A stretch of 64,000 nt of DNA, taken from NCBI GenBank assembly GCA_017456105.1, contig JAFTKA010000002.1:62001-126000 (forward strand), in the 5' to 3' direction. The stretch is from Oscillospiraceae bacterium (GTDB lineage Bacteria; Bacillota_A; Clostridia; Oscillospirales; Oscillospiraceae). A program made the translations under genes and the position numbers. Position 1 is the stretch's first letter. Each line of letters opens with the position of its first letter. The notes under the pieces are model-generated. The model made no database searches, was not told the origin of the DNA, and worked only from the letters and a program-made list of their open reading frames with translations. Positions 9,120-18,715 of the stretch are shown piece by piece.

Positions 9120-10601
9120 ATGAATTTTGCAACCCCCGAATCCAAGGGCATATCTTCCCGCCATATTCAGGAATATATAGAGTATTTGGAGGAAAGCCGC
9201 TGCTCCACCCACTCTGTGATCATTATGCAGGGCGGCGACATCGTCTTTGAAAAGTACTGGGCCCCCTTCCACAAGGACTTTATGCACCGCCAGTACTCCG
9301 CCAGTAAGAGCTTTGTGGCAATCGCCGTAGGCTTTGCCATTCAGGACGGCTTGCTGGATCTGGACGATCCCATGATCAAGCACTTTCCCGAAGAGCTGAA
9401 GAATCAGAAGGACGAGAATATGCGGAATCAAACCGTCCGCCATATGCTGATGATGAGCACCGCCAAGCTGACCTACCCCTGGTTTGCTGCCCGTACCGAT
9501 GACCGTGTGGCCTTCTACTTTGCCAACGATCGGGAATGCAGCCGCCCCTCCGGCACTATCTGGCAGTATGACAGCTCCGGCTCCTTCGTGCTGGGTGCTT
9601 TGGTTGAAAAGGTAACCGGCAAGCCCCTGGATACATACCTCCACGAGAAGATGTTCAGTAAAATTGGCGTTTCCAAGGACGCCTATTTTCTGAAATGTCC
9701 CGGCGGCTACGCCTGGGGCGACTCCGCACTGGTCTGTACCAGCCGGGATATGCTGAAGAGTGCTATGTTTATGATGAACGGCGGCCGTTGGGACGGTGAG
9801 CAGATCCTGAACGAGGACTATGTCAGAGCCGCCACCTCCAAGCAGATCGACAATAACCCCCTGGGTGTCAACATCTGCAAGAGCCAGGGCTACGGATATC
9901 TGTTCTGGCGGACCTGGGACAATTCCTTCTACTTTAACGGCATGGGCGGCCAGTACGCCGTCTGTGTGCCGGATAAGGACCTGATCTTTGTCCACAATGC
10001 GGACAATCAGGGCAAGGACACCGTCAAAGAGGGCGTCGTGGACAAGTTCTTCGAGCTGGTTGTAAGGCGTATGTCCGACAAGCCCCTGCCGGAAGATCCG
10101 GTAGCACAGAAGGCACTAAAGGACTATGTAGACCCGCTGGTTCTGCAAGTTGCCAAGGGCGAACTGTCTTCCGATTGGGCTGCAAAAGTCAACGGCGTAA
10201 CCTATAAGTTGGGTGTCAACGATATGGGCATTACCCAGTTCCGGCTGGACTTTGCAACCGACGGCACAGCCAAGTTCGTCTACACCAACGCCCAGGGCGA
10301 CAAGGAACTGCCCTTCGGTATGGGCAAGAATGTCTTTGCCAAGTTCCCCCAGACCGGCTATTCCAAGCTGGTTGGCTCTCAGGGCTGCCCCGGCCATCAG
10401 TATAACTGCTGTGCCTCCGCCGCCTGGATCGAGCCCCATAAGCTGTTTATCAAGGTTCAGATCATCGATGCCTATTTCGGCGTTCTGAATATCAACCTGA
10501 GTTTTAAGGACAACACCGTGGGCGTTTATATGAACAAGCTGGCCGAGGATTTCTTAAACGAATATCAAGGCTATGCCGGCGGCGTAGCCGTAACAGACTG
10601 A
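9120..10601 (+). CDS. Beta-lactamase-fold serine hydrolase (esterase-like), copy 1
   Basis: A 493-aa protein of the class C beta-lactamase / EstB family. Residues about 20-320 hold the fold, with SASK as the catalytic SxxK near residue 61 and YDSSGSFVLGALVEKVTGKP containing the Tyr motif (YxS) near 143. A C-terminal beta-rich extension of about 150 aa follows. No signal peptide is seen, so a cytoplasmic esterase is more likely than a resistance beta-lactamase or a cell-wall enzyme. It lies 13 bp after the SGNH gene and 19 bp before its paralogue. The substrate is unknown. Confidence 0.8.
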   Translation: MNFATPESKGISSRHIQEYIEYLEESRCSTHSVIIMQGGDIVFEKYWAPFHKDFMHRQYSASKSFVAIAVGFAIQDGLLDLDDPMIKHFPEELKNQKDENMRNQTVRHMLMMSTAKLTYPWFAARTDDRVAFYFANDRECSRPSGTIWQYDSSGSFVLGALVEKVTGKPLDTYLHEKMFSKIGVSKDAYFLKCPGGYAWGDSALVCTSRDMLKSAMFMMNGGRWDGEQILNEDYVRAATSKQIDNNPLGVNICKSQGYGYLFWRTWDNSFYFNGMGGQYAVCVPDKDLIFVHNADNQGKDTVKEGVVDKFFELVVRRMSDKPLPEDPVAQKALKDYVDPLVLQVAKGELSSDWAAKVNGVTYKLGVNDMGITQFRLDFATDGTAKFVYTNAQGDKELPFGMGKNVFAKFPQTGYSKLVGSQGCPGHQYNCCASAAWIEPHKLFIKVQIIDAYFGVLNINLSFKDNTVGVYMNKLAEDFLNEYQGYAGGVAVTD

Positions 10602-10620
10602 TGCTTTACGAGGTAGAAAA

Positions 10621-12096
10621 ATGGTAACACCGGAACAAAGAGGTATTCCCTCTGAAAGTATTCATAAGTACATAAAGTATCTGGAGGGCCACAGATTTGC
10701 CACCCACAATGTGATCATCATGCGTGGCGATGACATCGTGTTTGAAAAGTACTGGGCTCCTTTCCATAAGGATTTTTTGCACCGGATCTATTCTGCCACC
10801 AAGAGCTTTACGGCCATTGCCGTAGGCTTTGCGGTGCAGGACGGCCTATTAGAGCTGGACGCCCCTATGATCAAATACTTCCCGGAGGAACTGAAGAACC
10901 AGGCCTCCGAGGATATGAAAAACCAGACCGTTCGCCATATGCTGATGATGAGCACCGCCAAGCTGTCCCAGCCCTGGTTCGCTGCCCGTACCGACGACCG
11001 TGTAAAGTTCTACTTTGCCAACGACCGCCAGTGCAGCCGCCCCTCCGGCACCATCTGGCAATATGACAGCTCCGGCTCTTTCGTGTTGGGTGCATTGGTA
11101 GAAAAGGTAACCGGCAAGAAGATGCTGGACTACTTGCGGGAAAAGGCCTTCGATAAGATGGGCTTTTCCAAGGAGGCCTATATGCTCCAGTGTCCCGGTG
11201 GCTGGTCCTGGGCCGACTCCGGTTTGGTCTGCAAGGCTACCGACCTGCTGAAGGCCGCCAAGCTGATGCTGAACGGCGGTCGTTGGAACGGTGAGCAGCT
11301 TCTGAACGAGGATTATGTGAAAGCCGCAACCGGCAATCAGATCCACAACCATTATTGGGACGGTGTCCACTATGAGACCCACGGCTACGGCTATCTGATT
11401 TGGAGAACCTGGCAGAATTCCTTTATGTTCGACGGCATGGGCAGCCAGTTTGCCGTCTGTGTCCCGGATAAGGACCTGATCATGGTCTACAACGCAGACA
11501 ATCAGGGCAGATCCCCCGTTGCCGACAACACCATCATAACCGGCTTCTTCGACATCATTGTCGATAGCATCAAGGGCGACACCCTGCCGGAAAACCCTGC
11601 AGCACAGGAAGCACTGGCAGAGTATACCAAGGACCTGAAGCTGATCACGGCTTCCGGAGAAAAGGAAACCCCCTGGACCGAAAAAATCAACGGTGTTACT
11701 TATACCTTGGGTGCCAACGATATGGGCATCACAAAGGTCCGCTTTGATTTCGATCAGGAGGGTAACGGCAAGCTGAGTTACACCAATGCCCAGGGCGATA
11801 AGGAGATTTCCTTCGGCATGGGCGAAAACCTGTTCCAAAAATTCCCCCAGGACGGCTACTCCGACCAGGTGGGATCTCAACCCGGAAAGGGCCGCTTCTA
11901 CGATTGTGCAGCCTCTGCCGCGTGGCTTGAGCCCCATAAGCTTTATGTGAAAGTGCAGATCATCGATGCCTATTTCGGTATTCTCAATATGTACTTCAGT
12001 TTCCGGGAGAATAAGGTAGGCATCTATATGGCAAAGATTGCCGAGGATTTCTTAAATGAATATGAGGGCTTTGCCGGTGGCGAGGCCGTGCAATAA
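10621..12096 (+). CDS. Beta-lactamase-fold serine hydrolase (esterase-like), copy 2
   Basis: A 491-aa paralogue of the preceding gene over its whole length (shared FEKYWAPFHKDF, YDSSGSFVLGALVEKVTGK, KLYVKVQIIDAYFGILN). The SxxK is SATK near residue 60 and the YDS motif is kept, so it should be active. It also lacks a signal peptide. The main differences are in the C-terminal third and around residues 210-250, which suggests duplication followed by change in substrate range. Confidence 0.8.
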   Translation: MVTPEQRGIPSESIHKYIKYLEGHRFATHNVIIMRGDDIVFEKYWAPFHKDFLHRIYSATKSFTAIAVGFAVQDGLLELDAPMIKYFPEELKNQASEDMKNQTVRHMLMMSTAKLSQPWFAARTDDRVKFYFANDRQCSRPSGTIWQYDSSGSFVLGALVEKVTGKKMLDYLREKAFDKMGFSKEAYMLQCPGGWSWADSGLVCKATDLLKAAKLMLNGGRWNGEQLLNEDYVKAATGNQIHNHYWDGVHYETHGYGYLIWRTWQNSFMFDGMGSQFAVCVPDKDLIMVYNADNQGRSPVADNTIITGFFDIIVDSIKGDTLPENPAAQEALAEYTKDLKLITASGEKETPWTEKINGVTYTLGANDMGITKVRFDFDQEGNGKLSYTNAQGDKEISFGMGENLFQKFPQDGYSDQVGSQPGKGRFYDCAASAAWLEPHKLYVKVQIIDAYFGILNMYFSFRENKVGIYMAKIAEDFLNEYEGFAGGEAVQ

Positions 12097-12110
12097 AGGA
12101 GGATAAAACT

Positions 12111-13610
12111 ATGGAGAGATTAAATTATAAAACCCTGAAAGACTGCGGTTACGAGGGCTATATTTTGGAAAACGCACCGGAAAAGGTGCTGCAGTTCGGT
12201 GAAGGCAACTTCCTCCGGGCATTTGTAGACTATTGGTTCGACCTGGCCAACGAGAAGGCCGGCTGGAACGGCAAGTGCTGCCTGGTGCAGCCCATCGCCC
12301 CCGGCCTGGCTTCCATGATCAACGAGCAGGAGGGCCTTTATACCCTGTACCTGCGTGGCAGTCAGAACGGCCAGAAGGTGGACGACCGCCGGGTAATTTC
12401 CAGCGTGTCCCGTTGCCTGAACCCCTATGAAAAGGAAGACTATGAAAAGATGATGGCCGTTGCTGCCAGCGACGACCTGGAGATCATCGTATCCAACACC
12501 ACCGAGGCTGGCATCGTTTACGATCCCGCCTGTGAGCTGAACGACTGCCCCCCGTCTTCTTTCCCCGCAAAGCTGACCCAGGTGCTGTACCACCGCTACC
12601 AGGCAGGCAAGAAGGGCATCATTATGCTGGCCTGTGAGCTGATCGACGATAACGGCAAGGAGCTGCTCCGCTGCGTCAACCAGTACATTGATCAGTGGGG
12701 ACTGGAAGAAGGATTCCGGACTTATGTAAACCAGGAATGCACCTTCTGCGGCTCTCTGGTGGACAGAATCGTTCCCGGCCGTATCCGTGATCCTCAGGAA
12801 GTTGCGGAGCTGGAGCAGAAGCACGGCTATGCTGACCCCCTGCTGGACGTGGGCGAGGTCTTCGGTCTGTGGGTCATCGAGGGCGACGAAAAGCTCAATG
12901 ACGTTCTGCCCTTTGCCAAGGCAGGCCTGCAGGAGAGAGTCTTTGTGGCTCCCGATATGACCCCTTATAAAAAGCGTAAAGTCCGTATCCTGAACGGAGC
13001 ACATACCGGCTTCGTGCTGGGTGCTTATCTGGCAGGCTTCGATATCGTCCGTGAGTGCATGAACGATGCCACGGTCCTGGGCTATATGAACAAGATGCTG
13101 CTGGACGAAGTTGTTCCTGTACTGCCCCTGGATCAGGAGGACTGCAAGAACTTCGCGGCCGCCGTACAGGACCGGTTCAATAACCCTTTCGTCAATCACG
13201 AACTGATGAGCATTTCCCTGAACTCCACCGCCAAGTGGAAGGCCCGGAATATGCCTTCTTTCCTGGATTACATTCAGAAGAACGGGTCTCTCCCCACCTG
13301 CCTGACCATGAGCTTCGCTGCTTACATCGCCTTCTTCTCCAACGACATTCAGCGTCTGGACGAGACTGGCCTTGTTTGCCGTCGGCCCAAGGGCAACGAG
13401 TACACCTGCTCCGACGACCGTTGGGTGCTGGAGTTCTACTATAACCACCGGAACGATACCGCCGAGGAGCTGGTGCACGCTGTAATGGTGAACGAGCAGA
13501 TGTGGGGTCAGGACCTGACAAAGATCCCCGGCTTCGAGGCAGCTACCGTTGAAAACCTGAAGCTGATCCGCACCGAGGGTGCACTGGCCGCCTACGCCAA
13601 GTGCCTGTAA
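12111..13610 (+). CDS. uxaB: Tagaturonate reductase (altronate oxidoreductase)
   Basis: Reduces D-tagaturonate to D-altronate with NADH, the second step of galacturonate catabolism. The 499-aa length and the mannitol-dehydrogenase fold match the family. Visible signatures are the N-terminal VLQFGEGNFLRAFVDYWFD, SNTTEAGI near residue 127 and VRILNGAHTGFVLGAYLAG near residue 290. AAAGGAGG precedes the start. It lies directly upstream of uxaA. The glucuronate/galacturonate isomerase (uxaC) is not in the window. Confidence 0.93.
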   Translation: MERLNYKTLKDCGYEGYILENAPEKVLQFGEGNFLRAFVDYWFDLANEKAGWNGKCCLVQPIAPGLASMINEQEGLYTLYLRGSQNGQKVDDRRVISSVSRCLNPYEKEDYEKMMAVAASDDLEIIVSNTTEAGIVYDPACELNDCPPSSFPAKLTQVLYHRYQAGKKGIIMLACELIDDNGKELLRCVNQYIDQWGLEEGFRTYVNQECTFCGSLVDRIVPGRIRDPQEVAELEQKHGYADPLLDVGEVFGLWVIEGDEKLNDVLPFAKAGLQERVFVAPDMTPYKKRKVRILNGAHTGFVLGAYLAGFDIVRECMNDATVLGYMNKMLLDEVVPVLPLDQEDCKNFAAAVQDRFNNPFVNHELMSISLNSTAKWKARNMPSFLDYIQKNGSLPTCLTMSFAAYIAFFSNDIQRLDETGLVCRRPKGNEYTCSDDRWVLEFYYNHRNDTAEELVHAVMVNEQMWGQDLTKIPGFEAATVENLKLIRTEGALAAYAKCL

Positions 13611-13636
13611 GAAATAAATTCCCTTAAGGAGAAATT

Positions 13637-15103
13637 ATGAGTACCATTCAGATCCGTCCTGAGGACAATGTGGCGGTAGCCCTGCGTCCTTATGTAAAGG
13701 GCGAAAAAGTAGGGGAGATCACCCTCTTGGAGGACGTGCCCCAGGGACATAAGATCGCCATCAAGGCGATCCCCAACGGCAGCCCCGTGATCAAATACGG
13801 CTATCAGATCGGCTTTGCCCAAAAGGATATTACCCCCGGCCAGTGGGTACATACCCAAAACCTGAAAACCGCCCTGGGCGATGTTTTGGAGTACCGGGAG
13901 GAGAGAAATCCCGTACCCGTTGCCGTTCAGGAAACCGAGTCCTTTGCAGGTTACCTGCGGAAAGACGGCAGAGCCGCCATTCGCAACGAGATCTGGATCA
14001 TTCCCACCGTGGGCTGCGTGGGCACGGTTGCCCAGCAGCTGGCTAAGCAGAATCAGCATCTGGTGCAGGGAAGCGTCGAGGGTCTTTACGCCTACGGCCA
14101 CCCTTACGGCTGCAGCCAGATGGGCGAGGACCACGACCGCACCAGAAAGCTTTTGGCAGCACTTGCCCACCACCCCAATGCCGGTGGCGTATTGGTGCTG
14201 GGCCTTGGCTGTGAGAACCTGACCTTAGAGCAGTTCAAGCAGGAGCTGGGCTCTTGGGACGAGGAGAGAGTCAAATTCCTGGTCTGCCAGGAAGTAGAGG
14301 ACGAAATGGAAACCGGTGCTGCTTTACTTGCGGAGCTGGCCGAGGCGATGAAAAATGACAAGCGGCAGAGCCTGCCCGCCAGCAAGCTGGTGATCGGTAT
14401 GAAATGCGGCGGCTCCGATGGCCTGTCCGGTGTAACCGCCAACCCCACCGTAGGTGCTTTCAGCGACCTTCTGATCGGCCAGGGCGGCAGCACTATTCTG
14501 ACGGAAGTTCCCGAGATGTTCGGTGCGGAGACCATTCTCTTTAACCGCTGTGTCAGCACGGAAGTTTTCAATAAGGCCGTCAACATGGTCAATGATTTCA
14601 AGGAGTACTATATCCGCCACGATCAGGTGATCTATGAAAACCCCTCTCCCGGCAACAAGGCAGGCGGCATCTCCACATTGGAGGATAAGTCCCTGGGCTG
14701 CGTCCAGAAGGGCGGTACTGCCCCTGTTGTGGACGTGCTGGATTATGCTGACCGGCTGACGACTCCCGGCCTGAACATTATGTCCGGCCCGGGTAATGAC
14801 CTGGTCAGTGCCACAGCTCTGACTGCCGCAGGTGCTCATATGGTCCTGTTCACCACCGGTCGCGGCACACCCTTCGGAGCACCCGCTCCCACAGTGAAGA
14901 TCGCCACCAATTCCCGTCTATTTAACCATAAGACCACCTGGATGGACTTTAACGCCGGTACCGTTGCCGAGGGCGAAACGATCCAGGAGGCCGGCAAGCG
15001 GCTGATGGAAAAGGTGCTTTCGATCGCCAGCGGTGAGAAGACCAAGAACGAAGAAAAGAATCTGCGTGAGATCGCCATTTTCAAAAGTGGCGTAACCCTT
15101 TAA
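13637..15103 (+). CDS. uxaA: Altronate dehydratase
   Basis: Dehydrates D-altronate to 2-keto-3-deoxygluconate, the KdgK substrate. The 488-aa protein has the usual order: an N-terminal SAF domain (residues about 1-80) and a C-terminal galactarate/altronate dehydratase domain. Recognisable stretches are RNEIWIIPTVGCVG, YGHPYGCSQMGEDH, MKCGGSDGLSGVTANPTVG and TTGRGTPFGAPAPTVKIATN. Its Cys and His residues would bind the catalytic metal. It lies 26 bp after uxaB, with eda following closely. Confidence 0.95.
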   Translation: MSTIQIRPEDNVAVALRPYVKGEKVGEITLLEDVPQGHKIAIKAIPNGSPVIKYGYQIGFAQKDITPGQWVHTQNLKTALGDVLEYREERNPVPVAVQETESFAGYLRKDGRAAIRNEIWIIPTVGCVGTVAQQLAKQNQHLVQGSVEGLYAYGHPYGCSQMGEDHDRTRKLLAALAHHPNAGGVLVLGLGCENLTLEQFKQELGSWDEERVKFLVCQEVEDEMETGAALLAELAEAMKNDKRQSLPASKLVIGMKCGGSDGLSGVTANPTVGAFSDLLIGQGGSTILTEVPEMFGAETILFNRCVSTEVFNKAVNMVNDFKEYYIRHDQVIYENPSPGNKAGGISTLEDKSLGCVQKGGTAPVVDVLDYADRLTTPGLNIMSGPGNDLVSATALTAAGAHMVLFTTGRGTPFGAPAPTVKIATNSRLFNHKTTWMDFNAGTVAEGETIQEAGKRLMEKVLSIASGEKTKNEEKNLREIAIFKSGVTL

Positions 15104-15120
15104 TGTGTGAGGTAATGAAA

Positions 15121-15756
15121 ATGACTGTTATGGAAAGACTGGCTAACGCCGGATTAGTGCCCGTTGTGGTGATCGAGAACGCCAAAGACGCCATTCCCAC
15201 CGCCAATGCTATGGTAGCCGGTGGCGTGGACGTGATGGAGATCACCTTCCGTACCGCCGCCGCCCCCGATGCCATTCGTGCTGTGGCGGAAAACTGCCCC
15301 GATATGCTGGTTGGTGCAGGCACCATCATCACCCTGGAGCAGTGCAAGAAGGCTGTGGAAAACGGTGCAAAGTTCATCGTATCTCCCGGCTTCAATCAGG
15401 AAGTGGTTGCCTGGTGTGTGGCCAATGACATCGCTGTCTGCCCCGGCTGTGTAACCCCCACCGAGATCATGGCCGCTATGATGGAGGGCCTGAAGGTTGT
15501 CAAGTTCTTCCCGGCCAATGTTTACGGTGGCCTGAACGCCATGAAGAACCTGTCCGCTCCCTTTGGCGGCATCAAGTTCATTCCCACCGGCGGTGTCAAT
15601 GCCCAGAACATCGGAGAGTACATCACCGCACCCTTTGTCTATGCCGTAGGCGGCAGCTGGGTATGCCCCAAGGCCGACATTACTGCCGGTAATTTCGATA
15701 AGATCACTGCCCTGTGTGCCGAAGCCAAGGCCAACATTGCCAAGGCACAAGCGTAA
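15121..15756 (+). CDS. eda: KDPG / KHG aldolase
   Basis: Splits 2-keto-3-deoxy-6-phosphogluconate into pyruvate and glyceraldehyde-3-phosphate. The 211-aa TIM-barrel has the class I aldolase residues: Glu in MEITFRT and the Schiff-base Lys in LKVVKFFPAN. The start at 15121 is chosen because GAGG (15109-15112) is 8 nt upstream; ATGs at 15103 and 15115 are too close to or upstream of that site. It completes the uxaB-uxaA-kdgK route. Confidence 0.95.
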   Translation: MTVMERLANAGLVPVVVIENAKDAIPTANAMVAGGVDVMEITFRTAAAPDAIRAVAENCPDMLVGAGTIITLEQCKKAVENGAKFIVSPGFNQEVVAWCVANDIAVCPGCVTPTEIMAAMMEGLKVVKFFPANVYGGLNAMKNLSAPFGGIKFIPTGGVNAQNIGEYITAPFVYAVGGSWVCPKADITAGNFDKITALCAEAKANIAKAQA

Positions 15757-15773
15757 ATTAGAGGAGATCTATT

Positions 15774-16883
15774 ATGAGAATCAGTTTTTGCGGAGACGTA
15801 TGTCCTGCTTATATCAATGAAACCTTCTTAGCTGGTGATGTGCAGACTCTGTTCCACGATGTGCCTCAGGAATTTGCCAAGTCCGACCGGGTGGTGGTAA
15901 ACCTGGAATGTGCCCTGACTGACGGCGGTGAGAAAATCACCAAGATCGGTCCCAATCTGAAGGCAACGCCTAAGAGTGCGGAGGTTTTGGCCGCTGTGGG
16001 CGTAACCGACTGCAGCATCAGCAATAACCACATTTTCGACTGGGGTACTGAGGGTGCATTGGATACCATAAAGGCCGTAGAGGCCGCCGGTATGAACTAC
16101 ACCGGCTTTGGTATGAATGAGCTGGATTCCCGGAAAAACCTGATTATTGAAAAAGACGGCATAAAGGTAGCCGTCATCTCCGTGTGCGAACACGAATTCT
16201 GCTACGCACTGCCGGACCGTATGGGTGCAAGACCCTACTGTCCCTACGATACCATGGAGGATATCCGCAAGGCCAAGGCTGATAACGACTACGTGGTGGT
16301 CTGCTACCACGGCGGCAAGGAGCACTGCCTGTATCCTTCTCCCCGTCTGAGAAAGCTCTGCCAGGCTATGGTAAAGAACGGTGCAGACGCCGTACTGTGC
16401 CAGCACAGCCACTGCATCGGCTGCTACGAAGAATATGAAGGCGGCCACATTGTCTACGGACAGGGCAATTTCCACTTTGCAGGCCACGGAAAGTCAGACT
16501 TCATGTGGGACAACGGCCTAATGGTGAACCTGGAATTTGGCGACGGCGTGAAACTCTCCGTTGTTCCCGTGATGATCGACGGCAACGGTATCCGTTTGAC
16601 CCAAGGTGCGGATAAGGAAAAGGTGCTGGAAGTCTTCCGCACCCAGAGTGCAAAACTGCAGGACGGCACCTGGATCGACGGCTGGAGAGCATTCTGCGAG
16701 GACAGAAAGCCCGTCTACCATAAGATCATCAGCAGAGCCTATGTAGCGGACTCTACCAGAAAAGAAATCGATTATTTCGCCCACTACCTGTACTGCGAAG
16801 CCCACCATGACGTGTGGCAGGAAGTTTGCAAGCTGTCCTGGGAAACCCGTGCGACGGCAGAGGGAAAAGACGTTGCCTATTAA
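15774..16883 (+). CDS. CapA-like metallophosphatase-fold protein
   Basis: A 369-aa protein of the CapA/PgsA family fold (calcineurin-like). Motifs seen are FCGDVCP at the N-terminus, NLECALTD, SISNNHIFDWG near residue 82, VVVCYHGGKEH near 178 and QHSHCIGCYEEY near 205, giving the metal-binding Asp, Asn and His set. Capsule-linked CapA is normally exported, but this protein has no signal peptide or membrane anchor, so it is probably a cytoplasmic hydrolase in the sugar operon. The substrate is unknown. Confidence 0.75.
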   Translation: MRISFCGDVCPAYINETFLAGDVQTLFHDVPQEFAKSDRVVVNLECALTDGGEKITKIGPNLKATPKSAEVLAAVGVTDCSISNNHIFDWGTEGALDTIKAVEAAGMNYTGFGMNELDSRKNLIIEKDGIKVAVISVCEHEFCYALPDRMGARPYCPYDTMEDIRKAKADNDYVVVCYHGGKEHCLYPSPRLRKLCQAMVKNGADAVLCQHSHCIGCYEEYEGGHIVYGQGNFHFAGHGKSDFMWDNGLMVNLEFGDGVKLSVVPVMIDGNGIRLTQGADKEKVLEVFRTQSAKLQDGTWIDGWRAFCEDRKPVYHKIISRAYVADSTRKEIDYFAHYLYCEAHHDVWQEVCKLSWETRATAEGKDVAY

Positions 16884-16910
16884 AAACATTGTTACGGGAG
16901 AAGTAGCACT

Positions 16911-17702
16911 ATGAAAAATCCCTGGGAAAGTCAAGTAAAGCCCTTTAAGATCTTCGGAAATGTCTATTTTGTGGGTAACCGCAAGGCGTCTTCCCATATG
17001 ATCGACACCGGAGACGGCCTGATCCTGATCGATACCGGCTATTTTGAGACCCTCTATCAAGTGATCGAAAATATCTACGCTCTGGGCTTTGACCCCCACG
17101 ACGTAAAATACATTATCCACACCCACGGCCATATCGACCACTGCGGCGGCACAAAAGCCTTTGTAGAGCTGTACGGCGGCAAGACCTTCATCGGCAAGGG
17201 CGATGAGGACTATGTAAACGGCAAGTTGGACCTGACCTGGGCCAAGGAGCTGGGCCTTACCTACGACGGACCTTTCGAGGCCGATGTGATCATGCAGGAC
17301 GGCGACAAGATCACCTTGGGTAATACCACCATTGAAATTATGGCCGCCCCCGGCCACACCCCCGGCACCATCGCGTTTTTCTTCGACGCGGAGGAAAACG
17401 GCAGAGTCTGCAAGGTGGGCATGCACGGCGGCGTAGGCGGAAACTCCATGACACTGGAGTGGCTCTCTGGCTATGGCCTGTCCCCGGACTGCCGCCAGCA
17501 GTTCCTGGAGGGCCTGGAACGCCTGAAGAAGGTACCTGTGGAGGTGTTTCTGGGAAACCACACCTGGAACAATGACACTATGGGCAAGTACGAACGCAGC
17601 CTGACGGAGAAGGAGAATCCCTTCATCGACCCGGAAGGCTGGCAAGCGTTCCTGGAAAAGTGCAAAGCCAATATGGAAAAAATGATCGCGGAAAACACCT
17701 AA
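16911..17702 (+). CDS. Metallo-beta-lactamase-fold hydrolase
   Basis: A 263-aa soluble protein with the binuclear zinc motif HTHGHIDHCGG near residue 66 and the further ligands GHTPGT near 148 and NHTW near 217. It resembles glyoxalase II / lactonase-like members of the family. In this setting (between CapA-like and Gfo/Idh/MocA genes) hydrolysis of a sugar lactone or ester is plausible but inferred. There is no signal peptide. It is separated from its neighbours by 27 and 19 bp. Confidence 0.8.
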   Translation: MKNPWESQVKPFKIFGNVYFVGNRKASSHMIDTGDGLILIDTGYFETLYQVIENIYALGFDPHDVKYIIHTHGHIDHCGGTKAFVELYGGKTFIGKGDEDYVNGKLDLTWAKELGLTYDGPFEADVIMQDGDKITLGNTTIEIMAAPGHTPGTIAFFFDAEENGRVCKVGMHGGVGGNSMTLEWLSGYGLSPDCRQQFLEGLERLKKVPVEVFLGNHTWNNDTMGKYERSLTEKENPFIDPEGWQAFLEKCKANMEKMIAENT

Positions 17703-17721
17703 AGGAAAGGAAGGTGCGAAA

Positions 17722-18663
17722 ATGGAACTTCGATACGGCATTTTAAGCACCTCTTCCATCGCACCCCGCTTTATTGCTGCCGTCCGGGAAGCAAAAGCAG
17801 GGCAGATCGTTGCCCTGTCCTCCCGAACATTGGAAAAAGCAAAAGAAAAAGCGGGCCAGTGGGATATCCCCACCGCCTACGGAAGCCACGAAGAGCTTCT
17901 GCAGGATAAAAGAATCAATATTGTCTACATATCAAACGTCAATGCCCAGCATTACCCCTGGGCAAAGGCGGCACTTATGCAGGGCAAGCACGTAGTGTGC
18001 GAAAAGCCCTGCACCACCTCTGCCGCCCATACCAAGGAACTGTTCTGTTTAGCAAGGGAAAAGGGGCTGTTCTTTATGGAAGCCCAGAAAATGCTGTTCC
18101 TTCCGGCTATTTTGGAAACCAAACGCCTCATTGACGAGGGCGTTTTGGGCCAGATCCAAATGGTAAACACCAGCCAGTCCTTCCCAGCTTCCTATAACAG
18201 TTGGATGTTCGATAAGGAAGCCGGTGGCGGCACGCTGCTTTCTAGCGGCATCTACGCCGTGGAACTGCTTTTGTGGCTCTTCGGCGATATTAAGACTATC
18301 GGAGGCACTTGCCGCAAGATGCCAAACGGAGCTGAGTGGCAGTACATTCTCACGGGCAAGACCCGTGGCGGTGTGCAATTCACCGCCAAAAACAGCACCA
18401 AGGCAGTGCTGGACAACACGGCCCGCATTTTCGGCACGAAAGGCTGGATTGAGATCCCCAACTACTGGAAGGCAAGGAGCCTCACGATCCATTTGGAAGA
18501 CAACACAGAAACCATTCAGTTCCCCTGTGAACACGAACTTGTTTACGAGGTCGAGCATATCAAGACCTGTCTTGAAAAAGGCCTGCTGACTAGCCCCGTG
18601 GTAACGGAAGAGCTGTCCGTTGCCGGCATTTCTGCCTTAGAGCAGGTCAAATTACACTGGTAA
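17722..18663 (+). CDS. Gfo/Idh/MocA-family oxidoreductase
   Basis: A 313-aa NAD(P)-dependent sugar oxidoreductase. It has an N-terminal Rossmann part (YGILSTSSIAPRF, a variant of the GxGxxG loop in which Ser replaces glycines), the family EKP motif in VVCEKPCTTSAA near residue 93 and a C-terminal dehydrogenase domain. The usual GxG signature is weak, so cofactor use is uncertain. Next to the lactonase-like and ceramidase-like genes it may oxidise or epimerise a sugar released by the hydrolases. Confidence 0.8.
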   Translation: MELRYGILSTSSIAPRFIAAVREAKAGQIVALSSRTLEKAKEKAGQWDIPTAYGSHEELLQDKRINIVYISNVNAQHYPWAKAALMQGKHVVCEKPCTTSAAHTKELFCLAREKGLFFMEAQKMLFLPAILETKRLIDEGVLGQIQMVNTSQSFPASYNSWMFDKEAGGGTLLSSGIYAVELLLWLFGDIKTIGGTCRKMPNGAEWQYILTGKTRGGVQFTAKNSTKAVLDNTARIFGTKGWIEIPNYWKARSLTIHLEDNTETIQFPCEHELVYEVEHIKTCLEKGLLTSPVVTEELSVAGISALEQVKLHW

Positions 18664-18715
18664 AATATCCGCCGGGGTGGCGGTAATAAATGACCCCAAA
18701 AATATGGAGGATATT

